Shown: positions 10,053 through 21,299 of the stretch, in pieces
Numbering within the stretch: position 1 is the first letter of the stretch
How the letters are laid out: each line of letters opens with the position of its first letter
Assembly (NCBI GenBank): GCA_003956705.1
Contig: QZCP01000112.1
Span: 139,670 to 203,669 of the forward strand
Reading direction: 5' to 3'
DNA length: 64,000 nucleotides
DNA from: Brevipalpus yothersi
Lineage: Eukaryota; Arthropoda; Arachnida; Trombidiformes; Tenuipalpidae
Made by a program: the position numbers and the translations under genes
The notes under the pieces: model-generated
What the model was told of the DNA's origin: nothing
The model's input: only the letters and a program-made list of their open reading frames with translations
Database searches by the model: none

Positions 10053-12434
10053 TTATGATTGTCTACAGTTGAAAAATTCATATTGCTGTGGATTTGCTCG
10101 TCGAGCTAAGATCCACCAGGCATTGAGTACGCTTCGACAATTGATCGGATTTTGGTAGGAGAAAGTGAAATCAGTTATTTTGACTGTGTTATTTGCCTCA
10201 ATGAATTCTTTAAATGGTTTCTCCGGAACATAGGTCAAGAAATTTTTTTGGAGTTCTAAAATTAATTTGCGACCATTCGGTTTGGTGAATCCATCGCTTG
10301 CAATGTTCTCGGATCGAATTTGATTCAACTTGAGGTTGACAGTAACTGGCTCCGTTTTGGTGATTGATTTGATATAAAATGTACCTCCGGTTAGATAAGA
10401 GAGAGCATTCATTTGCAGATTGAGATGCTCTAGGCTAGATAATTTGGCAAAACTGTTGTCTTGAATCTGTTTGATATCATTTCCATTCAGATACAAGCAT
10501 TTCAATTGCGGTAGCTCAGTGAATAAATCTTTGGTTATCAAAGACAACTTATTACGATACAAGTTCAGTGTTTCCAGGTAGTTGAGTCCAGCAAAAGAAT
10601 GCCTGTTGAGATGATACAAATAATTTTGCGATACATCTAGTTCAACAAGATTCGGATTCCCTGTGAACGATTTCTCCATCAAAACATTGATCATATTGGA
10701 ACTAATGTCAAGTTTCTTAAGAAGGAATAGATTTCTCAAAGCACTACTTTTCAGTGAGTGTAGCTGGTTAGCACGCAGTATGAGATTCTCAAGGTTTTTG
10801 AGTCCATCAAAAGTACTCTCGTCTAGATCGAGAAGTTGATTGTTCCACAAGCCCAATGTTTTCAAATTGCTCAGATCTTCAAATGCACCTCCTTCGATGG
10901 CCTTTATCTTGTTGTTATTGACTAGAAGCTCTTGCAAAGTTCGAAGACTTCGGAAAATTCCTCTGGGAATTGTACTCAGCTCATTTTGTCCAAGACTCAA
11001 ATGAGTTAGAGAATTGATCCCTGTAAAGGCGTCCATAGACATTCGACGGATACGATTGGCCTCCAAATTAAGATTTCGAAGCAGAACAAGCCCGTTGAAA
11101 TTATCAGCCGCTATCTCTTTCAATGAATTATTGCCCAAATCAAGGGATTCCAATTTTATCAGTTTTTGGAAAGATCCTGGTTCAACAAATTGAATTTGAT
11201 TGGAGCGTACAGATAAAGTTCTCAGATTCTGGAGACGCTTGAAAGCACCAGCAGTAATAGCGGTTATTTCATTCTCATCCAGCTCCAATCTCTCGAGTCG
11301 GATGAGGTCTTGGAAAGCATTCTCCTCTATGGCATTGATTCGATTTCTCGATGCAATCAATTCACGGAGATTCATAAGATTCCCAAAAGCTTTGGATCCA
11401 AACTTTTCAAGATGATTGCGGGCAACATTTAAACTTTTCAAAGTATTGAGAGAGGCAAGCTGGGCACTTGGTACTTCAACCAGATTGTTTTCCGAAAGAT
11501 CAAGAGTTTCGATTGCTTCGAGTCCTCCAAAAGCACTTTCGCACATATCAGACACCTTGTTAGACCCAATTTTTAGTTCTTTCAAGTTTTTCAGAGGGTT
11601 AAATGCCTCACACGAGATATAACTGAGCTCATTTTTCCCTAAATTGAGGAAACTGAGGCTCTCAAGACCCTGAAAACTTAGAGAACTCAAATTTTTTATC
11701 GCATTACTGTCCAAGTCAAGAATGGTCAAAGTTCGTAAGCCATTGAAAACATTTTCCGGTATATAATCCAATTTGTTGCCGGAAAGGGTGATCGAGATTA
11801 CATTCTCTAAATCATTGAAAGCTTGTGGACAGATGGAGTTGATCTGATTATACCACAGCTCTAATGTCTCCAGTGAACGGAGATTTGAGAGAAGCCCGCA
11901 GGAAATGCTGTTCATATCAGTGAAAGCTATCTTTGCGGAAGACAAGTTTGGGACGTTTTGGAATATCTGATCGGTAAGGTGCAGTGACCCGCTGCCAAAA
12001 GAAATCTCTAGCTTGCGTGAATTCGTATAAGATGATGGCCCAATCTCACCACAGAAACTTTCTAACAAATCAGACCCTGAAGAGTGGAGAGAGAGAGATG
12101 ATTCAATGAATTATTGATCTAGTCGGGATGGATAAGATATCATGCCACATAAAAACCATTTCACTAATCAACATGGTTTTTTACTGTTTTTGTTCTGAAC
12201 TCTATGATACGTAGAAATTTTAAAAGCTGAAGTCAAACAGAGAAATCAATTGATAGAATTCTTACCTGTCAGAGAATCATTTAGATTGATACCATTGAGA
12301 TCGTCTCTACAAGACAGTCTCATTATTCCAAACTTGTTTGTACATTTGCACGATTGTGTTGATTTCGTAACATTCGAATTCTGGCTGATCACACAGTTCG
12401 CGAGTATCACAACGAGAAAAATATGTTGAAGCAT
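10053..12434 (-). CDS. Secreted leucine-rich-repeat protein
   Basis: Two exons, 12266..12434 and 10053..12076, join in phase (G|GG) to 730 aa. The N-terminus MLQHIFLVVILANCVIS is a signal peptide. A cysteine-capped start (CKCTNKFGIMRLSC) resembles an LRR N-cap. Most of the chain is a regular run of about 24-residue leucine-rich repeats, for example LETLELWYNQINSICPQAF and LKTLGLWNNQLLDLDESTF. The end carries INCRSVLNAWWILARR with a final cysteine, like an LRR C-cap. No transmembrane segment or GPI-type hydrophobic tail is visible, so secretion is inferred. Extracellular LRR proteins of this kind act in adhesion and in neural or epithelial recognition; the partner is unknown. Two exons with one very long coding exon is simple for its size. 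Confidence 0.88.
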
Positions 12435-14012
12435 TTTTGTCGTTCAATCAGAACTTTCACCGAAAATTGGTCAAAATGTTCAACTACACTTTCCTGAGTC
12501 TTGACGTTTCTTTGACCTGGACAAACTAGAGTGAAATTGAAAACTTGGAGAATTCTTGTCAGGTCCCGTTCCCCAAACCGGATTCAACTGAGTGACACAA
12601 GTCCGCATGAGGTCTTGACTAGCTTCCGTAAGAGCATGAAACAGTTGAGATACTTGATGAATGAGTAATTCAAGATAAATTATGGACCTTTCTTTGCTAA
12701 GGACATGAGTGCACAACATGTCATTCTTCGTACGACATCTGATCAGACTTGATAGATTTAATGGCGCTTTTTCCAGCACAAAACATGAAGCCATAGATTT
12801 GGCAGAACATGGAAATGTTTCCTCAAAGCAATGAGTAAGAACATATTTTGAGGAATGAATCGAAGTTAGGGGATCGTTTTGATGGAAGAAATGATTCAAA
12901 TGAAGATGGGACAATAAGAAAATTTTCCAACCGAGACATCACCACGAGCACATCTCACTCAGCACGATGATCATGCTCAACGATCGCTAAGAAGAAACAA
13001 TAATGATAAATAATTTGGATCAACTGATCTATATATCAGTTAGATCATCCAATGACCAATGAACAGAATCACGGAATAACACAAAATGGTAATCCTTACC
13101 ATTCTTTAGAGATGCTTAAAAATTTCATAAAACGCAGAGTATCAACCTGATCAAGTGATCAATTGAAAACGTTGATATCAAATGTAAACATTGAATCTTC
13201 TCCAAAGAAAAGATCACATGGACGTCAAATGAAATTTGGTGATTGCTTGAAGAAGCTGATATCTTTTCCCGTATTCAAAATACACGCGACTCGATTCAAA
13301 CTTTGAGACCTGAAGGAAAACAAATTTCAAGTCTTAGGAATGAAAACAAGTTAAATCTAATTTTCAAACTCCCGAATCATGCAAAACAATTACTATCACT
13401 GGGTGTTTTCCTCATCGAAGAAATCATAACATCAACACTGTGAGCACTGAATCACCTCATCGTTTCACGCCTTTGATCACAAAACTTGGTAATAAAAATA
13501 CTAAAGCACGAAATATCTCAGCTGAACTATTTGCGATTTGGAAAAAGGCTAACACATTTCCCATCGCATGAACGGAACACCACATTTAGGTGAGAACTGC
13601 CGATCATGTTATCACAGTGGGGAGAAAGAAAATGATGGTAGCACCATGGTGTTCGCATGTAGAACAGAAAATATAGTTGTTGATACGACCAAGAAGAGTG
13701 ATTTCACAAAAGGTGTCGAGCACTCACTAAATAAAAACATTCTTAAGGATCAAATCTATTCATTTTATCAGTGACCACAACCTAGATGTAAATGAAATTT
13801 CATAAATAATATAAAGAGGATTACATGGAGAGGTCATTGATGGAGAATCGACACAAAACACCGTAAGCTCAGCTGAAATAGCTTGATAGAAGCCAAATTC
13901 CAACTTAGGCTTGATCCGCTTTCGTGAAACGAATGTAACTTCTTGTCATTATTTTGGTCGAAGAACAAGAGAGAGAGAGAGACAGAGTATGAGACTTGGC
14001 GTCTAGAACATT
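12435..14012. other. Intergenic, LRR gene to spenito
   Basis: About 1.6 kb of AT-rich sequence. Several short ORFs occur on both strands (up to 144 codons) but have no signal peptide, family motif or supporting splice pattern. I see no gene here. Confidence 0.5.
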
Positions 14013-16401
14013 TCAATTACCACCGCGTACAACAACCACTACTAGATATTCGTCCTTGGGGCCTTCTTCTGATAGATTTGGAGCAGCTTTCTTCAACAAA
14101 TCTAGTGCAAATGGACATGGTGGGAAGGCATACAGCATACCGATCGGTACTTGTGAACTATTAGTCAAAGATATAACACCAGCAGCTTCTTTTTGCCTGA
14201 GATAGGTGATGAGATGTTTCAAAGGTCTTGTTTGAACACTACGTCCATCATCGCCTGTCTCAGCTTGGAATTGGTTGGCAGTCAATCCTGTTCCCGTAGT
14301 GTACAACATACAATAACTACCACCAGCACAATTCATTCTTCGAGAAACATCTTCAAGTTTCGAGGGATCAAGACGTAGTCTTTGAGTGATTCTAACCATT
14401 TGATTGTCAGATGTTGGATCTTTCATAAGCTCAACAAGAGAGACATCCCCACTGCAAAGATACATTTTCGCTGGAAAGGCGCTATTCTTCAAAATAAGGC
14501 CACCGTCCCACACAGCTTGGCAATTTTTCGCAAAATCAGCGAAACATTTCACGTTCTCGTGGATTGAAGCCCGACGTGGTTCACATTTAGCCACCTCGAA
14601 GCTAGGAGACCTTTTCCCAGTAGAATCTGGTCCTCCAACACGTGAGGGACGAGGTGAAGTGGGAGATCTTTCAGCACCCAATTCAGGAGACATGGAGTTA
14701 TGTCGAATTTTCTTTCGTTCACTCACATCTCCTTCAGGAGTACGAGGCCTTCTTCTTCGATCATTTGATGGACTTTGATATTCAGTGTCCCAATCATTCC
14801 AGGAGGGCCCAGTTCCTGGATAATCATTTTTCTCGCGCTTATCGATACCATCGTTTCCAATGAAATTATCACCCGAGTTGTTTGGTTGGCGGGGGCGAGA
14901 GTTGCCCTTATCACTGAAATTATCGCCATAGTCACTTCCATGATACCTGGCTCCTGTAAGTATATCAGTTTGGCATTAATATAATGAGAAAGTAAGAAGC
15001 ACCAGTCTTACCAGTAGAGCTGTTAGATGGACGAGTCGGGGAGTTATAATTGGAACTGTATGGGCCAGGATCAGCGAAATCAACTCGAAGTTTTCTGTCA
15101 GGACCACCGAGAGGGTGGCCGCGCATTCCTCCACATGCAGCCTGTGCTGCATCAATACTGTCGTACTGAATGTATGCATGATTATCTCCCTTAACGAAAT
15201 CAATTTTTCGAATTGAGCCGAATCTATCAAATTCTCTCTCCAAGTGAGATAGAGAGGTCCAGGGCCCTAATCCTCCAACCCATATACGGGTTGTTGGTGT
15301 TGCTTTACCATACCCTATCTTACATTGAAACTTTCCAATATATTGTCCAGACATCTCTACCTTGGCTCTATGAGCCATATCAAGATTTAAAAATTTTATA
15401 AAAGCATATGCATTTCCTTGACCAGGAGGAGGCCTCTTCACATCTATGTCCTCGACTTCTCCAAACTTCTCGAACAATCTTCGCAAATCCACTTCCGAGA
15501 TGGTGACTTCTAAATTGCCAACAAAAAGTGTTCGAGTCGATTTGTCATCTTCTTCTGGTGGAATGTGATGTAGATAATTGGGGAACTTTTCCTTCTTGGA
15601 TTCACGATGCGTTTGTCTATTTTGATTTCCTGAAACAATGTTATATAAGTGAGACACTGGACAAAACTTTAAATCTCCGGATGTGTTACCTGTCTGATGA
15701 TGATGATGATGGGGATAATCGTTGCCAGACCGCATATCATTGGCTGCTCGCTGATTTTGGCGAGAATAGCTCTGACCACCTCCACCACCATATTTATCTG
15801 AACTATTTCTCATGTGTGAAGGAGGAGGAGGTGGAGGAGGTCTACTACGACTAGGTGGTGGGCTTGATCCAGGAGGAGGACGAGATCTGCTCATCGGTGG
15901 TCCATAATCTGGACTGACACTCCGTCGTCTGGCCGAGCTTGCACTGCTAGATGTGACAACAGAACTTCGATGATGATCATAAATAGGCTCGATCTCTACT
16001 GCTTTGTCGTAAATAATTAGACGCGATTTAGCATGCCTTGCTTCTCGGGCATCATCATGGGATCTGAAATATATGTAAGCAAACCTCTCATTCGCATCAT
16101 GACACACTCTCACCGACACATCACCAAAGCGACTGAACTCTCGGGTGAGAGCATCTCTGTAAGCGGTGTCACCAAACTTATGATTAAGATTGGAGATGCA
16201 CAAAATCTTGTAAGGGGCCGATTCCCGTCCACTCTTCATCCTTGGAGGTGGATAATCATCATAGGGATCCCGAGCACTGCGAGACATGTTCATAGAAGAG
16301 TCCCGTCCACGTCTTCTTTCTGAGGGTGACTTTATCCGTCCACGCTCACGTCGACTCTCGATAGGACTGCGATCACGAGGGCTATCATCATAGCGAGACA
16401 T
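14013..16401 (-). CDS. nito: Spenito / RBM15-type RNA-binding protein (three RRMs and SPOC)
   Basis: The start is ATG at 16401 (MSRYDDSPRDRSP); the longer reading upstream begins with TTG. One certain intron, 14954..15011 (58 bp), separates the SPOC exon. A second, stop-free 60-bp intron is likely at 15630..15689. Predicted length is 756 aa, or 776 aa if the 60 bp is kept. RRM1 lies at about 63-141 (PYKILCISNLNHKFGD), followed by a Pro/Ser-rich linker, RRM2 (STRTLFVGNLEVTISEVDL) and RRM3 (TRIWVGGLGPWTSLSHLEREF). The C-terminal SPOC domain runs from about VWDGGLILKNSAFPAKMYL to EYLVVVVVRGGN. Family knowledge: spenito is an adaptor of the m6A writer complex and acts in splicing, sex determination and Wnt signalling in insects. 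It is divergent with SLIMP, whose ATG is 528 bp away. Confidence 0.93.
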
Positions 16402-16929
16402 AGCGGCAACAATCAATACGTAAATTGAAAAATTAGTGGATCAAAATTAAACAGATGCACACCGCAACAAGAATCACAATCACAATGCTTCAAAAAAATT
16501 GTCAAAATGGCTCCTCATCAACACAAGCGCCCTCTACTCACTTCTTCACAAAAGCCGGTGAAAAAGTCTTTTCTTTTCTTTACATTTTTGTACTTGCTTC
16601 TTTCTACTATTTTACCAACATATAATAAATCTCAAGCAATCCTGGTAAACACTCTCATTTCACCCCAAAAATTTATTTCCCTCATTTTCTCATCACTACT
16701 CATCATCTTTCTTCATCTATGTGATCTCATTACCTCATCCATCTCTATCTCCATTCAGCCCCCGTTCGTTCCAGTGAAAAAGTGACATACGTTATTCAAG
16801 TGCTGGCTTTTCCCACCATGAGCAACATGCTTCTCACAAAATAAGAACCTAGTGAAACTCGAACGAAGTTAACCGACACAAGTGATCGGTCTGAATCAAA
16901 AGAATTTTCCAAGTATTCCTTCTTTCACA

Positions 16930-18231
16930 ATGATATCTGCTCTCTACAGGCCACTGGCAGCGAAGGGTCATAATTTGGTTATCAAGCCTTCCATCAAGCT
17001 CGAGAAACTACTCTGCGATGAATACATCAACTCCCTACGCAGAGCCTTGAATCTTCGTCTTCCATCTCATGAAGTTGAGGAAATATGTGATAGAGCCTTA
17101 TCTTACCGCCAGTCAGTCGAAAAGTTACTCAGCGTCAAACCAGAGAGAGAAAATCTTTACATCAAATTACGAGTGCTTGATGATAACATGGGAGATTCTC
17201 AATTGGTGCAGAACGAGAATGCTGAGCTTCGAAGAAAATTCCAATCTTTGATAGATCTCGAGGACACGCTAGAGAAAGAGATGGTGCCATTCTATCTTGG
17301 TCTTCCTAACCTGTTGATACCCAAGGAAACCAGTGAGAAAGATGAAATTATCAAAATTTTCCATGAACCAAGATCTTTTGACTTTAAAATTCAGAGTTAT
17401 GTGAAGCTCTCTTATGTAAATTTTGGCCATCATTCTACGATAATCGGCCCTTATTCCAAATATACGATTGGTGCTGGTGTTCAAACACAACGTAAACTCC
17501 TCAAATATACCACTGATTTCTTATCCTCACGTGACTTCATCAGTGTTAATGGCCTCGATATAGTTAAATCTGCCCTCGTAGAGGCCTGTCGTGGTTCTGG
17601 ACAGTCCAGTCTGTTGGTTGATCCTTCTCGTATTCTGGATGTGGAGAGCGACACGAACAATCAGAAACATCATCTAGTCGGAAATGGCTCTTTGGAATCT
17701 ATTATCGGTTTACTTAGTCAGAAATCCTTACCTCTCCAATCTTTACCCCTTAGACTCATGGCGATCGGATCTCAATACAAAGAGACCCTTGAGCAACTGA
17801 ACGGAGTTCACTTTATGATTTGGTTGAATTGTGATGATGATGCAGCAATGACTGAAATGAGTTCAATTTTGGATGCATGGTGTCAATTTTACTCGAATCT
17901 CGAGCTACCAAGCAAATTGGTGAGAAAAGGTACCAAGTTGTTGGATAAAAATGAGGCTGATAGATATGAGATTCAGATCTGGCTTCCTTATTCAAAGTGC
18001 TGGAAGACGTGCTCTAGAATATCCTATCATGGTTATCACACTCCTCAAAGAATTGGCAAAGAAAATATGCTAATTGATGGTGTTTTCATAGATTTGGATT
18101 TGCTTCTCGCATCAATTATGGAAAACAATCAAAAAGAAGACGGTACTTTTAGTATCCCAAATATTTTTGAGAAAGGAGATCAAGAGCAAGAGAAAACTAG
18201 TGACAATGATGAGAAAAGTGATGCGAAATAA
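16930..18231 (+). CDS. SLIMP: SLIMP, seryl-tRNA synthetase-like mitochondrial protein
   Basis: Single exon, 433 aa, from ATG 16930 (MISALYRPLAAKG) to TAA at 18229-18231. The reading 48 nt longer begins with GTG. The Arg/Lys-containing, acid-poor N-terminus suits mitochondrial import. The fold follows seryl-tRNA synthetase: an N-terminal helical arm (about 60-110) and a class II catalytic core, including SYVNFGHHSTIIGPYSKYTIG and LPLRLMAIGSQYK. The residues expected at class II motifs 2 and 3 are replaced: motif 2 reads IGSQYKETLEQLNG and the motif 3 region reads CSRISYHGYHTPQRIG. This is the pattern of the catalytically dead paralogue SLIMP, which in Drosophila supports mitochondrial SerRS and the LON protease. 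It is tail-to-tail with TRAPPC1, with stop codons 60 bp apart. Confidence 0.87.
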   Translation: MISALYRPLAAKGHNLVIKPSIKLEKLLCDEYINSLRRALNLRLPSHEVEEICDRALSYRQSVEKLLSVKPERENLYIKLRVLDDNMGDSQLVQNENAELRRKFQSLIDLEDTLEKEMVPFYLGLPNLLIPKETSEKDEIIKIFHEPRSFDFKIQSYVKLSYVNFGHHSTIIGPYSKYTIGAGVQTQRKLLKYTTDFLSSRDFISVNGLDIVKSALVEACRGSGQSSLLVDPSRILDVESDTNNQKHHLVGNGSLESIIGLLSQKSLPLQSLPLRLMAIGSQYKETLEQLNGVHFMIWLNCDDDAAMTEMSSILDAWCQFYSNLELPSKLVRKGTKLLDKNEADRYEIQIWLPYSKCWKTCSRISYHGYHTPQRIGKENMLIDGVFIDLDLLLASIMENNQKEDGTFSIPNIFEKGDQEQEKTSDNDEKSDAK

Positions 18232-18279
18232 TTATTGTTGAACAATATGCATTTAGTGCACATTTTTCCTTAGATTACA

Positions 18280-18285
18280 AATAAA
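18280..18285 (+). promoter_or_regulatory. Polyadenylation signal AATAAA for SLIMP
   Basis: A canonical AATAAA about 49 nt after the SLIMP stop and just before the TRAPPC1 stop codon on the other strand. The two 3' ends therefore probably overlap. Confidence 0.6.
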
Positions 18286-18291
18286 TATTGG

Positions 18292-18702
18292 TTACAGTTT
18301 GTTGAAAAATTCGTTAACCTTTTCTCTAAAAAGCTGAGACTCTAGATTGGTACTGTGAGGATCAGCAACAGGATTTTTGACATGATGTTCAACATAAACT
18401 GTTCTATACAGATCACGAAGCAACTGTTTGTAGTAGCTATTGGTTCGAGTAGTATCTCGGTTGCAAACTAGAATGAATTTGATGGATGTCGGCATCTCTG
18501 AGAATACCAGCTGATAAGCACTAGTAGCACATATGAAAAAGTTGTGCTCCTTCATCAGAACTGGAGTAATACGATTCGAGAACGATTTCATGGTGTACAG
18601 AAAGCCAAAGAGTAACTTGTTATTATCTTCACCTCCTTTGTTTTGATGGAGAGAGAACAAACAATTCCCTTTGCCATCGAAAATATGGAAATTGTAAATC
18701 AT
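18292..18702 (-). CDS. TRAPPC1: Trafficking protein particle complex subunit 1 (TRAPPC1 / Bet5)
   Basis: Single exon, 136 aa, starting at ATG 18702 (MIYNFHIFDGKGNCLF). The reading begun nine bases upstream uses GTG. The longin-like start NFHIFDGKGNCL, the middle KLLFGFLYTMKSFSNRITP and the C-terminal TVYVEHHVKNP match TRAPPC1, which is about 145 aa in mammals. TRAPPC1 is a core longin subunit of the TRAPP complexes, which activate Rab1/Ypt1 at the ER-Golgi interface. The stop codon lies 60 bp from the SLIMP stop. No damage seen. Confidence 0.9.
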   Translation of the reverse strand: MIYNFHIFDGKGNCLFSLHQNKGGEDNNKLLFGFLYTMKSFSNRITPVLMKEHNFFICATSAYQLVFSEMPTSIKFILVCNRDTTRTNSYYKQLLRDLYRTVYVEHHVKNPVADPHSTNLESQLFREKVNEFFNKL

Positions 18703-18959
18703 CTTCACCACTCAGGCTCCGACAGTCAACAACACTCCATCCAACGATCCAGGTTATACAGTAACAACTTGTCCAGCTAGGAGCCTACTTTCTCCGAGAA
18801 GATGGACCAGGAGCAAGTGAACGGCCACAATCCAACAACAGGGGAAACCAACAATTTGGCAATCGAGATGCCAACAGATGAGAAGGGATGAAGTGTGGAT
18901 GATGAAGAAGAGGGTGGCTGAAAGAAGCGTAGATGGATGTACAGTAGAAGGCCGTAAGG

Positions 18960-19050
18960 AGGAAAATAGAAAGAGAGAGAAAGAGAGAGAAAGAGAGAGA
19001 GGTTAAAAGAGAGAGAAAAAAGAAAGAGAAAGAGAGAGAGAGAGAGTAGC
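18960..19050 (+). repeat. Degenerate (GA)n/(GAAA)n tract
   Basis: Purine-only repeat with scattered A insertions, between TRAPPC1 and MePCE, probably upstream regulatory or 5' UTR sequence for one of them. Confidence 0.8.
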
Positions 19051-19274
19051 TGTGTGTGTGAGGGAGAGTTTCTCAATTGAATGGAGAGCTTGCTTGTCAG
19101 AGTAAATTTCTACTCACAATTTGTCAGTAAATAAAGTGATTCAATGCAAGCGTTTATGTAGCAAGCTTGCCATCTTCTATGGTCTTTTTTTGTGTCCATT
19201 TTTTGTTTTAATCAATTGATATTTGATATTAGGTGTTATTTTGATGAAATAGGTTATTAAATGAGTGGTTAGCC

Positions 19275-21252
19275 ATGGCAAATGCTGAAATAGTGACCAG
19301 CCGAGAGAGTGTTCACAGGCCCAAGCGAAGGTACACACCTCATTACAGTGGGAGATATATAAATAACAAAAGGAAGCGTCGCAGTGACATACCCAAGTTT
19401 CTGCTTGGTGGTAATATAAACGATCCTCTTAATTTGGCCTCATTTTCTGGTGAATGTGATCAGACAACCCCTCATTCTTCACCTTTGCCCACACCAAAGC
19501 ACAAAAAAGAAGTGGAAGTCCTTATACCAGCAAATCTCAAGGATCCTCTCAACTTAAATTCGAATGATTCTGAAAGTGCTACCCCGATCGCGTTGAAGGC
19601 TTCCAAATGGGTTCGCAAAAGGAAACGAAAGCGGACAGATTCGGACTCCACCATCGACGATGAAGCTCAAAAAGTGTCAAAAACAAGCGATTCGACCGTA
19701 AATGGCCTAGAAACAAATTATGATTTGACTTCTTCGCCACCCTGTAAATGTCCTAGAACATTTTTGACAGCCAAGAAGATTGACAGTGGAGGTGACGAAA
19801 CTTTGCGACCCTCATCGCCACATTCCAATTTTGACAATAAAGCATCATCCAGTGAAAATTCTAGGGAAAGAATCTCTGAAAGACGACAAACACATAGAGC
19901 TGGAAATCTGAGGTTCGGACGTGGACAGCATCACACGCAACATCGTTTTCAATCTCGAGATGCTCGATTTCAATTCGGTAATTACAATAGATACTATGGC
20001 TATCGGAATCAAAATATGGCTCCAGATCCAAGATTGAAGTGTTTCAAGTCAGAGTGGTTTGAAGATCAAGATATTTTAGACATTGGCTGCAATGTTGGTC
20101 ATGTTACTCTGGCAATTGCTAGGGATTTCAATCCAAATATGATAACCGGTGTTGACTTGGACGAAAATTTGATAAAAGCAGCCAATCGAAACATTCGACA
20201 TTATGTCACTTCCACTCAAAGATTTTCTCGGAAAAAAATTGATCTCGGTGATAAGACAGAGAGTGTAACAAAATCATCTGGTAAACAGACAGCTGAAATC
20301 CAAAATAAACTTTCCGAGAATCCTATCACCGATGAGACCCATACAAGGCCACTTATTCACATTCTGAATAAGTTTGACTATGAGAAGGAAGAATCTCCAC
20401 CGGACCAAACTCCAGATTATGTTCACAAGACAACACATTCATCTCCTATTCATAAAAAGAGTTCTCCTTTGCGCGAATCAAATTCGTTAGGAGACGAAAT
20501 GACTGCTCAGAAAAATTTTCCAGAGCCTGAAAAATTGTCTGACCAATCGTGTGAGCTACTGATTCAGGCACATTCAAATGCTTCCAAAGACTTGACTGAC
20601 CCTACCAAAATGAATGATAACTCTTCAGAGAAAACTGAAAAATGTAAATCTTGTGATACAAAGGATGTTGCGATGAGTACAAATGCTTCCAATAGAGGGA
20701 GAGTCGTCATACCTCAATTAAGATTCCCCAAGAATGTACAGTTCGTTGTTAAGAATTATGTTTTGTCCAACGATGATCAATTGAAAGAGGAAAAACCAAT
20801 CTATGATTGCATACTGTGTTTGAGTGTCACTAAGTGGATTCATCTTAACTTTGGTGACAGAGGATTGAAACGTGCTTTCAAACGAATGTATGCTCAACTT
20901 AAACCAGGAGGCATACTCATCCTGGAGGCGCAACCTTGGGTTTCTTATAAGAAGAAAAAATATTTAACCGAATCTCTTTATAACAATTATTGGGCGATTA
21001 AGTTCAAACCTGAACATTTCAACGAATTTTTGCTCTCTAGAGAGGTTGGTTTCAATACGCTGGAATTGATAGATACACCTATGCATGAAACAAAAGGTAA
21101 GTTTCAGGTCATTCAAAATACATTTCGATGCAAAGCTGCTTTCTCGGGAAGCACTATTTCTGAAATGTTGGACTAAATTTTTGATCGTCTTTTTCCTTTT
21201 CACAGGTTTTCGACGTCCCATCTTTTTGTTTCGCAAATCTGTTGAAAAATAA
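19275..21252 (+). CDS. bin3: 7SK snRNA methylphosphate capping enzyme (MePCE / Bin3)
   Basis: Two exons, 19275..21096 and 21206..21252, encode 622 aa. The second exon is short and encodes FRRPIFLFRKSVEK, the normal end of the family; reading through the donor instead gives an unrelated tail. Residues 1 to about 235 are basic, disordered and Ser/Thr-rich. The methyltransferase core begins near YYGYRNQN and contains the SAM-binding loop DILDIGCNVGHVTLAIA and ITGVDLDENLIKAANRNIRHY. A disordered insertion of about 170 residues follows, then PKNVQFVVKNYV, CLSVTKWIHLNFGDRGLKR and LKPGGILILEAQPWVSY. The enzyme adds a gamma-methyl cap to 7SK RNA, stabilising the snRNP that restrains P-TEFb; Drosophila Bin3 also acts in translational repression. 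Confidence 0.93.
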
Positions 21253-21293
21253 TTGTAAAGACTTTTATGTTGTATTTAAAAAGGTTCATGTCT

Positions 21294-21299
21294 AATAAA
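21294..21299 (+). promoter_or_regulatory. Polyadenylation signal AATAAA for MePCE
   Basis: AATAAA 42 nt after the TAA of the second exon, which supports the spliced 3' end over the read-through stop. Confidence 0.6.

Noticed and set aside
12480..12914. 144-codon minus-strand ORF upstream of the LRR gene
   Set aside because: No signal peptide, domain or homology-like pattern, and no supporting splice sites.
14404..14778. 124-codon plus-strand ORF
   Set aside because: It is the antisense shadow of the spenito SPOC exon, which has strong family conservation.
16882..16929. Upstream extension of SLIMP
   Set aside because: It begins with GTG; the first in-frame ATG is 16930, followed by a mitochondrial-type leader.
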